Counted from the stretch's first letter, positions 8,813 to 16,576 are shown. The stretch: 64,000 bases of DNA from JACVRW01 sp034664125 (GCA_034664125.1 JAXDIG010000015.1:22491-86490); one strand, 5' to 3'. The notes: generated by a model not told the origin, from the letters alone. Translations and numbers: made by a program.

Positions 8813-9808
8813 TCACCGAGAGGCGGCTCCGGCGGAGGCCTTCCTCCAGATCTCGACCTCGAGGGCGACCACGTCCGGCTCGGGGTACACGGGGTGGGTG
8901 TCGACGGCGATCGCGCAGCCCTCGGCGTAGCGGTCGCCGCGGCCGCCGAAGATGCCGGTGTCGGCGGGCATCGAGCCGAGCTTGAAGCCGACCGGCCTGC
9001 CGGTCGCCGCCAGCGTGCGGCGGGCCAGGTCCTGCAGCCCGGCGACCGTGTAGCACTGCTTCCCGGAGGCGTCCATCAGCTGCACGCTGAGCGAGTGCTC
9101 GCCGTAGAGCTGGCGGTCGAGCGACCGCGGCGGCCCCTGGTCGACGCGCAGCTCATGCGTGTCGCCCACCAGCGCGCCGCTGAGCGTCAGCTCGGACGAA
9201 CCGCCGTGCGTGAGGATGTGCCCGCACGGCCCTGCGCCGTTGGATGTGACCACGGCTCGCCACCCGGTCCAGCCGGAGCGCGCGAGCAGCGCCTGCGCCT
9301 GCCTTGCCAGCCGGCGCGGCGGTATGCAATCCGCTCTCGCCTCGAGCGCGGCGATCTGCCCATGTAGCCGCGCGACCTTCGCCTGCGCCTTGTCGTAGCC
9401 GACCGGCAGGGGCGCCAGCCCCGCCCGGTCGCAGGCCTTCGGTCCGCTCCCGGGAATCACCGCGACGCCGGTGCCTCGCGTGCAGGCCACGAGCGCTGGC
9501 GGCGTCCCGCCGCCGTCCCACACCTTCGCGCAGGCGGCGGTCGGGGAGCCGGTGATCGTCCCGAGGACAGTTACGTTGCCACTCAGGTTCGACTCGTCGT
9601 AGCAGGCGACGGTGCCGCTGGCGACCTCGTCGGCGTCGGCCAGCATGCGCGCGACGGTCACTCCCGTCGCGCCCACCAGCAGCACGGCCAGCGCCAACAC
9701 GCCGATGCGCCGAGGGGAACGAAACAGGCGCCGCCGGGCCGGCTGCGGAGCGGCGATCGCCGACTCGAGTGCGTTGCCCAGCTGGTTGACGAACGGGATC
9801 TCGCTCAT
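8813..9808 (-). CDS. Membrane-anchored protein co-translated with an ECF sigma factor (possible anti-sigma or sigma target)
   Basis: A 331-residue protein. A cytoplasmic start (MSEIPFVNQLGNALESAI) is followed by a basic stretch and one membrane helix (about residues 30-55, RIGVLALAVLLVGATGV). An extracytoplasmic domain of about 270 residues then holds at least eight cysteines, as in GTVACYDESN and KACDRAG. I do not recognise the outer domain. The ATG overlaps the sigma-factor stop by 4 bases, so the two are produced together. That position and single-helix topology fit an anti-sigma factor, but the usual ZAS zinc motif (HXXXCXXC) is absent from the N-terminal part. Confidence 0.7.
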   Translation of the reverse strand: MSEIPFVNQLGNALESAIAAPQPARRRLFRSPRRIGVLALAVLLVGATGVTVARMLADADEVASGTVACYDESNLSGNVTVLGTITGSPTAACAKVWDGGGTPPALVACTRGTGVAVIPGSGPKACDRAGLAPLPVGYDKAQAKVARLHGQIAALEARADCIPPRRLARQAQALLARSGWTGWRAVVTSNGAGPCGHILTHGGSSELTLSGALVGDTHELRVDQGPPRSLDRQLYGEHSLSVQLMDASGKQCYTVAGLQDLARRTLAATGRPVGFKLGSMPADTGIFGGRGDRYAEGCAIAVDTHPVYPEPDVVALEVEIWRKASAGAASR

Positions 9809-10371
9809 GGTGTCGCCTCCGCCTGCATCAGGGTGTTCAGTCGCGCAAGGCCTCTGTGGACGCGGCGCCTGGCCGCGCCCTCGGTGCATCCGAGCTGCGT
9901 GGCGATCTCGCGGTAGTCGAGCTCCGCGACCACCCGCAGCTGCACCGCGTCGCGCTCGCCGCCGGTCATCCGCTCGAGCGCGGCGGCCAGGGCCACGCGG
10001 TGCTCGTCCGCGTCCGCGAGCGCCTCGATGCGAGCGATCGACTCCTGGTCGAGCGCCGGCATCGACACGCCGAGGCGGCGTACGGCGCGAAGCTCGACCT
10101 CCTGGCGGCGGAACCAGTGCGACAGCTCCTTTGCCGCGATCCCGTACAGCCACGCGCCGCCGGGCCGGCCGACGTCGCGGAACTTGTGCCGCCGTTCGTA
10201 GGCGACCGCGAACGTCTCCGCGAGCAGGTCCGAGGCCACGTCGGCGTCGTGCACGCGCCGGTACAAGTAGACGAGCAGCCGTTCCGCCCAGCGGTCGTAG
10301 AGCTCGCGGAAGGCGTGGGGGTCATCTCGCTGCGAGGCGAGAATCAGTTCTGAGTCTGTCAGGTCGTCCAT
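9805..10371 (-). CDS. ECF-family RNA polymerase sigma factor
   Basis: A 188-residue sigma-70 family factor of the extracytoplasmic-function type. Region 2 covers about 18-90 (FRELYDRWAERLLVYLYRRV, then DLLAETFAVAYERRHKF). Region 4 covers about 125-180, with the LEYREIATQLG-like turn written LDYREIATQLGCTEGAARRR. It directs polymerase to a small regulon, often in response to envelope signals. It is followed with a 4-base overlap by the membrane protein gene. It diverges from a secreted-protein gene across 71 bases that hold the inverted repeat CGCGAGC-GGTG-GCTCGCG, a possible operator or terminator. Confidence 0.9.
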   Translation of the reverse strand: MDDLTDSELILASQRDDPHAFRELYDRWAERLLVYLYRRVHDADVASDLLAETFAVAYERRHKFRDVGRPGGAWLYGIAAKELSHWFRRQEVELRAVRRLGVSMPALDQESIARIEALADADEHRVALAAALERMTGGERDAVQLRVVAELDYREIATQLGCTEGAARRRVHRGLARLNTLMQAEATP

Positions 10372-10442
10372 CGTCTCACCTCCCTTACGCCGCGAGCGGT
10401 GGCTCGCGTTACGCGCATGAAGCGGATAGGGTCCCGAATGGT

Positions 10443-11174
10443 GTGAAGATCCTCACCGGTATAGCCGTCTCGCTGGGGCTCCTGCTCGCACCGTCCACCG
10501 TGCTGGCCCAGGTGGAGCTGCCGGTCGGGGAGGCGGACGGCGTGCGGGTCGTCCGGGAGCACCGGGCCATCGTCGTGATCTTCACCGCGAAGGCCGCGAA
10601 GCTCTACAAGCGCATCGCCGGCAAGCCGGTGCTCGTGTCGTGCACCGAGCTGCGCGACAACGGCGCCAGCGGCGGCGAGGTGAGCCTGCGCGCGCCGGAG
10701 CACCGCGGCAAGCTGCGAACGGGGGACCGCACCCGTGGCATCGACTACTGCCGGGTGTGGCTTGCGCCGCGCACCGCCAAGGTGCACGGCAAGCGCCACA
10801 CCTTCGGCCGGGAGCTGATCGTCTCCGTGCCGCTCACGCAGGAGGGCGCCGTCTTCGTCGACGAGGAGTCCAAGGCGGTCGACCTCGTCGCGGTGCTGGC
10901 TCTCGCCTCGCTCGTGGCGGAGAAGCAGAAGCTGGACGTCCGCCCGACCTACGCCCAGGTGGTCGCGGAGTTTCCGCGGATCGCCCGCGTGGTCGTCGCT
11001 CTCGCGGCTCCGACCGACGCCCCGCCGGTCGGGAAGGCGGGTTACTACAGCGACGGCCAGAAGCACGTCGCCGTGGCCGTGCTCTCCGCCTCCGCGCGGC
11101 GCCTGTTCATCGAGTTCAACGACGACGTGCTCAGCACCAACGTCGCGAGCTACATCTTCGGCGACATCTTCTAA
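10443..11174 (+). CDS. Secreted protein of unknown function
   Basis: A 243-residue protein with a clean signal peptide, MKILTGIAVSLGLLLAPSTVLAQ, cut after Ala-Gln. The GTG at 10443 was chosen because it starts the signal peptide exactly; the open frame upstream lies opposite the sigma gene. The mature part alternates short strands and has two cysteines, SCTELRDNG and DYCRVWLA. I do not recognise a family. Its promoter shares the 71-base gap with the divergent ECF sigma gene, so it is a natural candidate target of that sigma factor. Confidence 0.75.
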   Translation: MKILTGIAVSLGLLLAPSTVLAQVELPVGEADGVRVVREHRAIVVIFTAKAAKLYKRIAGKPVLVSCTELRDNGASGGEVSLRAPEHRGKLRTGDRTRGIDYCRVWLAPRTAKVHGKRHTFGRELIVSVPLTQEGAVFVDEESKAVDLVAVLALASLVAEKQKLDVRPTYAQVVAEFPRIARVVVALAAPTDAPPVGKAGYYSDGQKHVAVAVLSASARRLFIEFNDDVLSTNVASYIFGDIF

Positions 11175-12655
11175 CGCCCCCCGACGCGCTCAACCAGCTG
11201 GGCCGACCGGATCGCCGCGGCGACCTGGCTCGCGAGGATGCACAGCAGCTGCGAGTCCTCGTCGTCGAAGGCATCCTCCACGAGCTCCTCGAGGTTGATC
11301 GCTCCCCACACGGCGCCCTCGACCAGCAGCGGGGCGACCAGCTCGGAGCGAACGTCGGCCGTCTCGGGGGTGACCACGTAGTCGGGCTCCATGCGCACGT
11401 CGTTCACGAGCAGCGGCGCTCGCTCGCTCAGGCACCGCCCGATCATGCCGTCGGTCACCGGCTGGCTCCAGTCGCGCAGGGCCAGGGCCACGAACGGCGA
11501 CCCGCGCACGGCCAGCGCCTCCACGCGCTCGTCCTCGCGCACCCGGATGACCGCGCACATGTGATAGCCGAAGGCGCGGTGCAGCTCCTCGACCGCGGCC
11601 TCGGCGATCTCGTGGATGCCGGTCATGCCGTCCAGGCGCGCACCGAGCGCGTTCGCCAAGGCGAGCTGACGCGAGCGCTTGGCGAGCTGCACGCCCATCT
11701 GGACCGCTCCGTCGAGTGGCTCGGAGCCCTGGGAGTGGGCCAGCTGCCAGCGGTCGCGGCCGGCTGCCTTGGCGGCGTACATCGCGTCGTCGCCGCTCTG
11801 CAGCGCGCGGTCGACACTGGCGCCGGACGGTCCCTTCAAGGGAACCACGCCGATGCTGGCGCTCAGCTGGCGGATGCCCTGCGCCGTCGGCAGTGCCTCC
11901 TCGCGCAGGCGCTCGGCGAGCGCCCCTGCCACGTGCTCGGCCTCGGCCTCGCCGGCGCGGGGTAGCAGCACCGCGAACTCGTCCCCGGCAAGGCGGCCGA
12001 GGAAGTCGTTCGCGCGCAGCCGCTCCTCCATGGCGCGTGCGGCCTGCACCAGCACCCGGTCGCCGACGGCGTGGCCGAGCGTGTCGTTGAGCTCCTTGAA
12101 GCGGTCCAGGTCGAGCATCAGCAGGGCGCCGCGAGAGTCCTCGCGACGGCGCGACGCGAGGTGGTCGCCGAGCACGGCCAGGAATGCGCGCCGGTTCGGC
12201 AGCCCGGTCAGCTCGTCCACCTCTGCGAGGCGGTGCAGCTCGGCCTCGTAGTCGCGGCGCTCCGTGACGTCGCGGAAGGTCAGGACCACCGACACGGGGC
12301 GGGCCTCCACTCCCATCGGGGTGGCGCTCACGGACAGCCACCTCGGAAGCCCGTCAGGGTGCTGCACGCCGATCACCCGCTCGCGCACCGGCGCCCCCGA
12401 CCGGGTCGCCTCCACCGACGGGTATCCCTCGCGCGGCAGCGGAGTGCCGTCCTCGCGCATCACACCCAGGTGGAGCTCCAGCGGATTGCTGCCCACGAGC
12501 TGGCGGGCCGAACGCCCCAAGATCGCGGCGGCGGCCTGGTTGCAGGCCTGGATGCGCCCGTCCATGTCGAGCACCAGGACGCCCTCCTGAAGCGCGTCGA
12601 CGATCGTCTGCCAGTCCACGGCAGAGAGCACGAACCGATCGGGCTGGTCGGCCAT
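11171..12655 (-). CDS. PAS-GGDEF-GAF protein, likely diguanylate cyclase
   Basis: A 494-residue cytoplasmic signalling protein. A PAS domain (about 5-125: TIVDALQEGVLVLDMDGRIQ) precedes a GGDEF domain (130-290). The catalytic loop is LAGDEFAVLLPR, with Ala-Gly for Gly-Gly in the signature (A-G-D-E-F), and LDRFKELNDTLGHAVGD is the substrate helix. A C-terminal GAF domain (320-490) contains AVIRVREDERVEAL. The expected product is cyclic di-GMP. GGDEF is more often at the C-terminus; here GAF follows it. ATG at 12655 starts right before the PAS domain; an upstream ATG at 12769 would overlap the divergent gene. Confidence 0.85.
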   Translation of the reverse strand: MADQPDRFVLSAVDWQTIVDALQEGVLVLDMDGRIQACNQAAAAILGRSARQLVGSNPLELHLGVMREDGTPLPREGYPSVEATRSGAPVRERVIGVQHPDGLPRWLSVSATPMGVEARPVSVVLTFRDVTERRDYEAELHRLAEVDELTGLPNRRAFLAVLGDHLASRRREDSRGALLMLDLDRFKELNDTLGHAVGDRVLVQAARAMEERLRANDFLGRLAGDEFAVLLPRAGEAEAEHVAGALAERLREEALPTAQGIRQLSASIGVVPLKGPSGASVDRALQSGDDAMYAAKAAGRDRWQLAHSQGSEPLDGAVQMGVQLAKRSRQLALANALGARLDGMTGIHEIAEAAVEELHRAFGYHMCAVIRVREDERVEALAVRGSPFVALALRDWSQPVTDGMIGRCLSERAPLLVNDVRMEPDYVVTPETADVRSELVAPLLVEGAVWGAINLEELVEDAFDDEDSQLLCILASQVAAAIRSAQLVERVGGR

Positions 12656-12745
12656 CCTCCATTCATCGACCGAAACCCCGATCGGCTGTACAAACTCCGC
12701 GAGCGCCGATCGCTTGGCGGAGTACCCTGTTGCGAGGGAGCTGTC

Positions 12746-12991
12746 GTGCCCTTTGTCGCCTACGTCCACGCACGCGAGCCGGACGAGCCGGAGGAGGAGG
12801 GGCGCGCTCCATGGGAGCCGAACTGGCGCATCTGGCGCTGGGTGGCGGTGGCGATCGTCGTGACCTACGCCGCCGCGCGCGCGGACGGCTCCCTGGAGCT
12901 ATTGCTCGTGTTCGTCGTGTTCGGCCTCTGCTGCCGCGCGGCGCTCGAGGCCCTTCCCGATGGCGACGGCATGCGCGAGTGGCGCCAGTAG
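12746..12991 (+). CDS. Small membrane protein
   Basis: An 81-residue protein. An acidic N-terminus (AREPDEPEEEGR) is followed by two hydrophobic stretches (WVAVAIVVTYAAA and LELLLVFVVFGLCCRAAL) separated by a short turn, so it is probably a two-helix inner-membrane protein. Start GTG at 12746 has a ribosome site GAGGGAG about 6 bases upstream. It is divergent from the GGDEF gene. No family is recognised. Confidence 0.7.
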   Translation: MPFVAYVHAREPDEPEEEGRAPWEPNWRIWRWVAVAIVVTYAAARADGSLELLLVFVVFGLCCRAALEALPDGDGMREWRQ

Positions 12992-13001
12992 GCGGCGGCG
13001 A

Positions 13002-13397
13002 CTACTCGGGCCAGAAGTCGGCGACCGTCTCGTGGTCGCCCTCCGGATCGTCGCTCTTCGTCGAGCACATGATCAGGACCGCGTCGTCGGGGCCCTCGTT
13101 CCACACAGAGCGGCAGACCTGGGGCCCCACGCGCACGACCGCGCCGGCGCCGAGGTCGACCACCTCGTCCTCGAGCTTGAACTGCAGCGTGCCGGACGCG
13201 ACGAAGTAGATCTCCTCCTGCGTCTTGTGGCGGTGGCCGTAGCTGCCCTTGCCGCCCGTGCCGGCGGGCATGCGCCGCCAGGTGAAGGAAACCTGCTCGT
13301 TGCCCAGGTCGCTCGCGGCGGTCATCCGCATCTCGCCCGGGTAGTCCCCCAGCACGTCCGGAATCTCCTCGAGCTGCTTGATCGCGTAGTCAGCCAT
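13002..13397 (-). CDS. Cupin-domain protein
   Basis: A 131-residue single-domain cupin. The first motif is seen as YGHRHKTQEEIYFVASG, with His-His-Glu metal ligands, and the second as VRVGPQVCRSVWNEG, where the usual last His is replaced, so metal binding may be partial. The start ATG at 13397 has GGAGGT three bases upstream; this supports it over the longer in-frame start. Cupins of this size act as dioxygenases, isomerases or sugar/ligand binders; no substrate can be assigned. It is the last rightmost gene of a leftward pair whose neighbour is the M23 peptidase. Confidence 0.85.
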   Translation of the reverse strand: MADYAIKQLEEIPDVLGDYPGEMRMTAASDLGNEQVSFTWRRMPAGTGGKGSYGHRHKTQEEIYFVASGTLQFKLEDEVVDLGAGAVVRVGPQVCRSVWNEGPDDAVLIMCSTKSDDPEGDHETVADFWPE

Positions 13398-13441
13398 CCG
13401 ACCTCCGTTCGTCGAGCTCCACACCGCGGAGCCTACGCGCA

Positions 13442-14662
13442 CTAGGACCAGGAGTCCCAGGCCTGCAGGGACGGCAGCGGGTCAAACGGCTTGCCGCCGT
13501 CGTACCACCCGGGAGGCGTCCACAGCTCGAAGTGCAGGTGGCAGCCGTCGGCGTTGCCGGTGTCGCCGACCGAGCCGATGCGCTGGCCGGTGTAGACGCG
13601 GTCGCCGGGCCGGAACGGGGTCGGCTCTGCCAGATGCATGTAGGCGTAGTCGACCTCGGTGCCCGCCGCGTCGATCACCAGGTAGTTGCCGGCCGAGGCG
13701 TGGTACTGCTTGAACTTGAGGGTTCCGCCGCGCGCCGCGACCAGCGGCGTGCCGCAGTCGGCGAAGACGTCCTGGCCCTGGTGGCGGTGCCCGGCGCGGC
13801 CGGCGCCGAACTGCGCGGAGGCCCCGCCGAAGTCGTGACGGCCGCGGACGGGGAACATGTTGTCGTAGAGGTCGAAGGCGTCGCGCTCCGCGTCGCCGGC
13901 CTGCGCGGTGCGCACCTCGGCCCCGGCGGCGGTGGCCGCGGTCAGGCGGAACGAGTAGCGCCCGGGCTTCGCGGAGCTGCGTCCGAGCCGGCCGTCCCAC
14001 GAGATCGTCTGGACCTCTCCCGACGGGACCGCTTCCGGAGCCCAGCTCTTGACCGCTACGCCGTCGCTCGCCCGGATCAGGTCGACGGTTGGCGGAGTGG
14101 CCAACACGCCGGTGACCCGGTAGGAGAACGTCACCGCGCGCAGCGCGCCCACGTAGGCGCGCGTGCGGCTCGTGCCGGTTTCGACCCGCAGCCCCGCGTC
14201 GGAGAGCAGGCCGGGCACGAGGCTCAGCACGGCGTTGGGGGCCGGGGGAGGCGGTGGCAGGATCGCGATCGGCGCCGTGGGCGTCGACTTGACCTTCTCA
14301 GCCGTGACGACCGTGACCGGCCCGGTCACGGCCCCGACCGGCACGCGCACCGACAGGGTGGTGTCGGAACCCGAGCGCACCGGCACCGGCAGGTCGTCGC
14401 GGCGCCCGTAGCTGCCGTCGAAGATGACCTTGGCGGCGGAGGCCAGGCCGGAGCCGGCCAGCTTGACCGTGCTCCCGCCCTGGGCGCGCACCTTCGAGGC
14501 GCAGCGGCGGATGCAGGTGACCTTCGAAACCTTGGGCGTGGCCAGGTAGACGCCACCGCCGCTCGGCGGTGTGGAGTCGGCCGCGGCGCCCGGGGCCAGC
14601 AGGCCCAGGGCGAGGGCGAGCGCACCGGCGCAACGCCCCGCGGCAAGATGGGTTTCTCGCAC
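13442..14662 (-). CDS. Secreted M23 (LytM-type) peptidoglycan endopeptidase with IPT-like domain
   Basis: A 406-residue exported protein, signal peptide about 1-28 ending APGAAA. Residues 40-125 resemble an IPT/TIG immunoglobulin-like domain (GSTVKLAGSGLASAAKVIFD), followed by a proline linker and a beta domain. The C-terminal M23 domain (about 275-395) shows the zinc ligands: HRHQGQDVFADCG for the first His and Asp, and GCHLHFELWTPPG for the HxH pair. Such enzymes cut peptide cross-links in the cell wall. Start is GTG at 14662, with GAGG about 11 bases upstream. It lies directly behind a c-di-AMP riboswitch, the usual arrangement for wall hydrolases in actinobacteria. Confidence 0.9.
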   Translation of the reverse strand: MRETHLAAGRCAGALALALGLLAPGAAADSTPPSGGGVYLATPKVSKVTCIRRCASKVRAQGGSTVKLAGSGLASAAKVIFDGSYGRRDDLPVPVRSGSDTTLSVRVPVGAVTGPVTVVTAEKVKSTPTAPIAILPPPPPAPNAVLSLVPGLLSDAGLRVETGTSRTRAYVGALRAVTFSYRVTGVLATPPTVDLIRASDGVAVKSWAPEAVPSGEVQTISWDGRLGRSSAKPGRYSFRLTAATAAGAEVRTAQAGDAERDAFDLYDNMFPVRGRHDFGGASAQFGAGRAGHRHQGQDVFADCGTPLVAARGGTLKFKQYHASAGNYLVIDAAGTEVDYAYMHLAEPTPFRPGDRVYTGQRIGSVGDTGNADGCHLHFELWTPPGWYDGGKPFDPLPSLQAWDSWS

Positions 14663-14674
14663 TCGTCCGGCCTC

Positions 14675-14848
14675 TTGTTCCTCCGGCCTACGGGGTTAGC
14701 TGACGGGCTCGCGCAACGCGCTACCACCGCGGCAATCCGGTGGATTCGCCCCTCCGAAGCCCGAGTGGCTCGGGTCTTCGAACGGTTCCCCCGCTCCCCC
14801 AACCGGTCACGGCAGATCGCCGGTGGAGGACTCGGCAGGCTTTGTGAC
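14675..14848 (-). ncRNA. ydaO-yuaA type c-di-AMP riboswitch
   Basis: On the minus strand the leader of the M23 gene carries the conserved blocks of this riboswitch in order. These are a G-rich run (GGGGGAGCGGGGGAACC, read from about 14808 to 14784), GGGGCGAATCC (consensus GGGUGAAUCC), then CCCGTCAGCTAACCCC and GTAGGC before GGAGG. This matches what I know of actinobacterial ydaO leaders before resuscitation-factor and NlpC/P60 or M23 genes. Ligand binding normally turns the gene off by terminating transcription. Exact 5' and 3' limits are estimates. Confidence 0.82.
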
Positions 14849-14854
14849 CGCGCC

Positions 14855-14860
14855 ACTATA
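14855..14860 (-). promoter_or_regulatory. -10 element of the riboswitch/M23 promoter
   Basis: TATAGT on the minus strand, about 8-12 bases before the estimated riboswitch start. It is the only AT-rich hexamer in the region. The -35 region is GC-rich and not recognisable. The surrounding TATATA is palindromic and could also serve the plus strand. Confidence 0.5.
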
Positions 14861-14988
14861 TACCGGCCGCCAGCGGCACCGGCACCGATGATGGCGTCAG
14901 CCGTCGCGCCTAGGATGAGCCGGCCTCGAGACATCTGGCCGTCCTCGAACACGCCGATCGCTCCGCCATCAACGGCAAGAGCTTCCAG

Positions 14989-15013
14989 CGCCGCGCCGCC
15001 GGCGCTTTTTTCA
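14989..15013 (+). terminator. Intrinsic terminator with no upstream plus-strand gene
   Basis: A perfect 7-base stem AGCGCCG/CGGCGCT with a 6-base loop, followed directly by a run of six T on the plus strand. It is the best intrinsic terminator in the window, yet the only genes nearby are leftward (M23) or start beyond it (rplM). It would end a transcript starting in 14860-14980, or protect rplM from read-through antisense to the riboswitch region. Confidence 0.6.
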
Positions 15014-15153
15014 CGCACGAGCTGAGTACTCCGGTCGCTCGACCCAGCGCGTAGGCATAGGTCAGGAAAGCGTCGCTCCAGGCGCGGCGTTCGTCGGCGT
15101 AACGGTGAGTCCGAGCCGATCGGAGATCGGACGGGCGGGTATCGGCTTCCACG

Positions 15154-15189
15154 CTCTACACTGTCTCAGCCGGCCGCCCGTGGGCGGCC
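15154..15189 (+). promoter_or_regulatory. rplM promoter -10 and leader hairpin
   Basis: TACACT at about 15157-15162 is a good -10. Ten bases on, GGCCGCCC-GT-GGGCGGCC (15172-15189) forms a perfect 8-base stem that ends 8 bases before the rplM ATG. No Shine-Dalgarno sequence is visible after the hairpin. The position suggests a ribosomal-protein leader that masks or shapes initiation; the regulator is not known. Confidence 0.5.
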
Positions 15190-15197
15190 CCTTTGCA

Positions 15198-15632
15198 ATG
15201 AAGACGTACGTGGCGACACCTGATTCGCGCGAGCGCAACTGGCTCGTGGTCGACGCGAGCGGCAAGACGCTCGGGCGGCTGGCGACCCAGATCGCGGACA
15301 TGCTCCGCGGGAAGCGCAAGCCCGAGTACACCCCTCACATCGACGTGGGCGACTTCGTGATCGTGGTCAACGCCGAGCGCATCTCCGTGACCGGCAACAA
15401 GCGGCAGGAGAAGCGCTACTACCGGCATTCGGGCTACCCCGGCGGCCTGCGCAGCCGCACGCTCGAGGAGATGCTGGCGCGGCGGCCCGAGGAGGTCATA
15501 CGGCTTGCGGTGAAGGGGATGCTGCCCCGCACCCGACTCGGTCGCGCCCAGCTGCGCAAGCTCAAGGTGTACGCCGGACCGGATCATCCCCACGCCGCAC
15601 AGAAGCCCGAGCCCCTGGAGGTCGAAGCCTGA
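15198..15632 (+). CDS. rplM: 50S ribosomal protein L13
   Basis: 144 residues, the normal L13 length. Typical stretches are WLVVDASGKTLGRLATQIAD, the conserved GDFVIVVNAERISVTGNK, YYRHSGYPGG and VKGMLPRTRLGR. L13 is an early-assembly protein of the large subunit that binds 23S rRNA. ATG at 15198 matches the usual MKTY start. It begins a long rightward operon and its TGA overlaps the rpsI ATG by one base. Confidence 0.97.
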   Translation: MKTYVATPDSRERNWLVVDASGKTLGRLATQIADMLRGKRKPEYTPHIDVGDFVIVVNAERISVTGNKRQEKRYYRHSGYPGGLRSRTLEEMLARRPEEVIRLAVKGMLPRTRLGRAQLRKLKVYAGPDHPHAAQKPEPLEVEA

Positions 15633-16576
15633 TGTTCGCCGAGGAACGCGACCCGGACGCCGGCACCCCGGAGGACGACGCGCCCGAGAGCGCGACTCCC
15701 GAAGGCGCCCCCGGCGAGCCGGGCGAGAGCACGCCGGAGCGCGACGAGGACGCCGCGGTCGGCCCCGAGATCGAGGGAATGGAAGCGCTGTCGGCGGCGT
15801 CGGAGGAGGCCGGGACGGCGGAGCCGGACGCCGATGCCGAGGAGCCGGCCGCCGATGCCGAGGAGCCGGCCGCTGATGCCGAGGAGCCGGCCGCCGAGAG
15901 CGAAGAGCCGGCCGCCGACGAAGCTGCCGCCGAGGGCGACGCTGCCGCCGAGGGCGAGGCCCCTCGCGATCGCCGTCCCAAGCCTGAGCGCTCCGACGAC
16001 AAGCCCGAGGAGGAGGTCATCCCGGGCATGCACCTCGAGCCGGATCTCGTGCTCGAGGAGCAGGCGCCCGCCGAGAGCGAGTTCGGCCAGTACGCGGAGG
16101 TCGAGGTCGGCGAGGAAACCGCCGAGGGCGCCGAGGAGGCGTCCGCCGAGCCCGAGCCGGTCGCTCACACGCCGCTGGACCTGGCGGCCGACGCCCGCTA
16201 CCGCGCCACGGGCAAGCGCAAGAGCGCCGTCGCGCGCGTGATTCTCAGGCCGGGTGAGGGCACCTTCACCGTCAACGGCCGCCACCTGGACGAGTACTTC
16301 CCGCGCGTGAAGCTCCAGCGCGTCGCGCAGCAGCCGCTCGAGGCGGCCGGCTACAACACGCGCCTCGACGTGGTCGCCCGCATCCACGGCGGCGGCGTGT
16401 CCGCGCAGGCCACCGCACTGCGCCACGGCATCGCCCGGGCGCTGGTGGAGGCCGACCCCGCCCTGCGCGGGGAGCTCAAGCGCCGCGGCTACCTCACGCG
16501 CGATCCGCGCGTGAAGGAGCGCAAGAAGGCCGGCCTCAAGAAGGCCCGCAAGCGGCCGCAGTTCTCCAAGCGCTAA
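15632..16576 (+). CDS. rpsI: 30S ribosomal protein S9 with a long acidic N-terminal extension
   Basis: 314 residues, against about 130 in most bacteria. The true S9 domain is residues about 188-314: RYRATGKRKSAVARVILRPG, NGRHLDEYFPR, HGGGVSAQATALRHGIARAL, and the basic tail ending RKRPQFSKR that contacts the P-site tRNA. Residues 1-187 are almost only Glu, Ala, Pro, Asp and Gly and contain no fold signature. Part of it is coded by a 21-base tandem repeat (15830-15913). The ATG at 15632 overlaps the rplM stop. A shorter start inside the extension cannot be excluded, but no ATG or GTG with a ribosome site precedes the S9 domain. Confidence 0.93.
   Translation: MFAEERDPDAGTPEDDAPESATPEGAPGEPGESTPERDEDAAVGPEIEGMEALSAASEEAGTAEPDADAEEPAADAEEPAADAEEPAAESEEPAADEAAAEGDAAAEGEAPRDRRPKPERSDDKPEEEVIPGMHLEPDLVLEEQAPAESEFGQYAEVEVGEETAEGAEEASAEPEPVAHTPLDLAADARYRATGKRKSAVARVILRPGEGTFTVNGRHLDEYFPRVKLQRVAQQPLEAAGYNTRLDVVARIHGGGVSAQATALRHGIARALVEADPALRGELKRRGYLTRDPRVKERKKAGLKKARKRPQFSKR
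15830..15913 (+). repeat. Four 21-bp tandem repeats in rpsI
   Basis: Units at 15830-15850, 15851-15871, 15872-15892 and 15893-15913. The first two are identical, the third differs by one base and the fourth by about four; a degenerate fifth follows. Each codes for Ala-Asp-Ala-Glu-Glu-Pro-Ala. Being a multiple of three, copy number could change without breaking the frame. Confidence 0.9.

Noticed and set aside
8498..8930. Long open frames across the 275-bp repeat, similar between copies (e.g. RRRCKRRVRGSCGE)
   Set aside because: Similarity is seen in two different frames at once, single-base gaps shift the frames between copies, and neither has a ribosome site. The likeness follows from DNA identity, not from a conserved protein.
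14870..15018. Minus-strand frame starting at GTG 15018 (SAGGAALEALAVDGGAIGVF)
   Set aside because: The first 50 residues look plausible, but the frame continues through the promoter and riboswitch of the M23 gene, and its own start would sit inside the terminator stem. A gene here would conflict with both signals.
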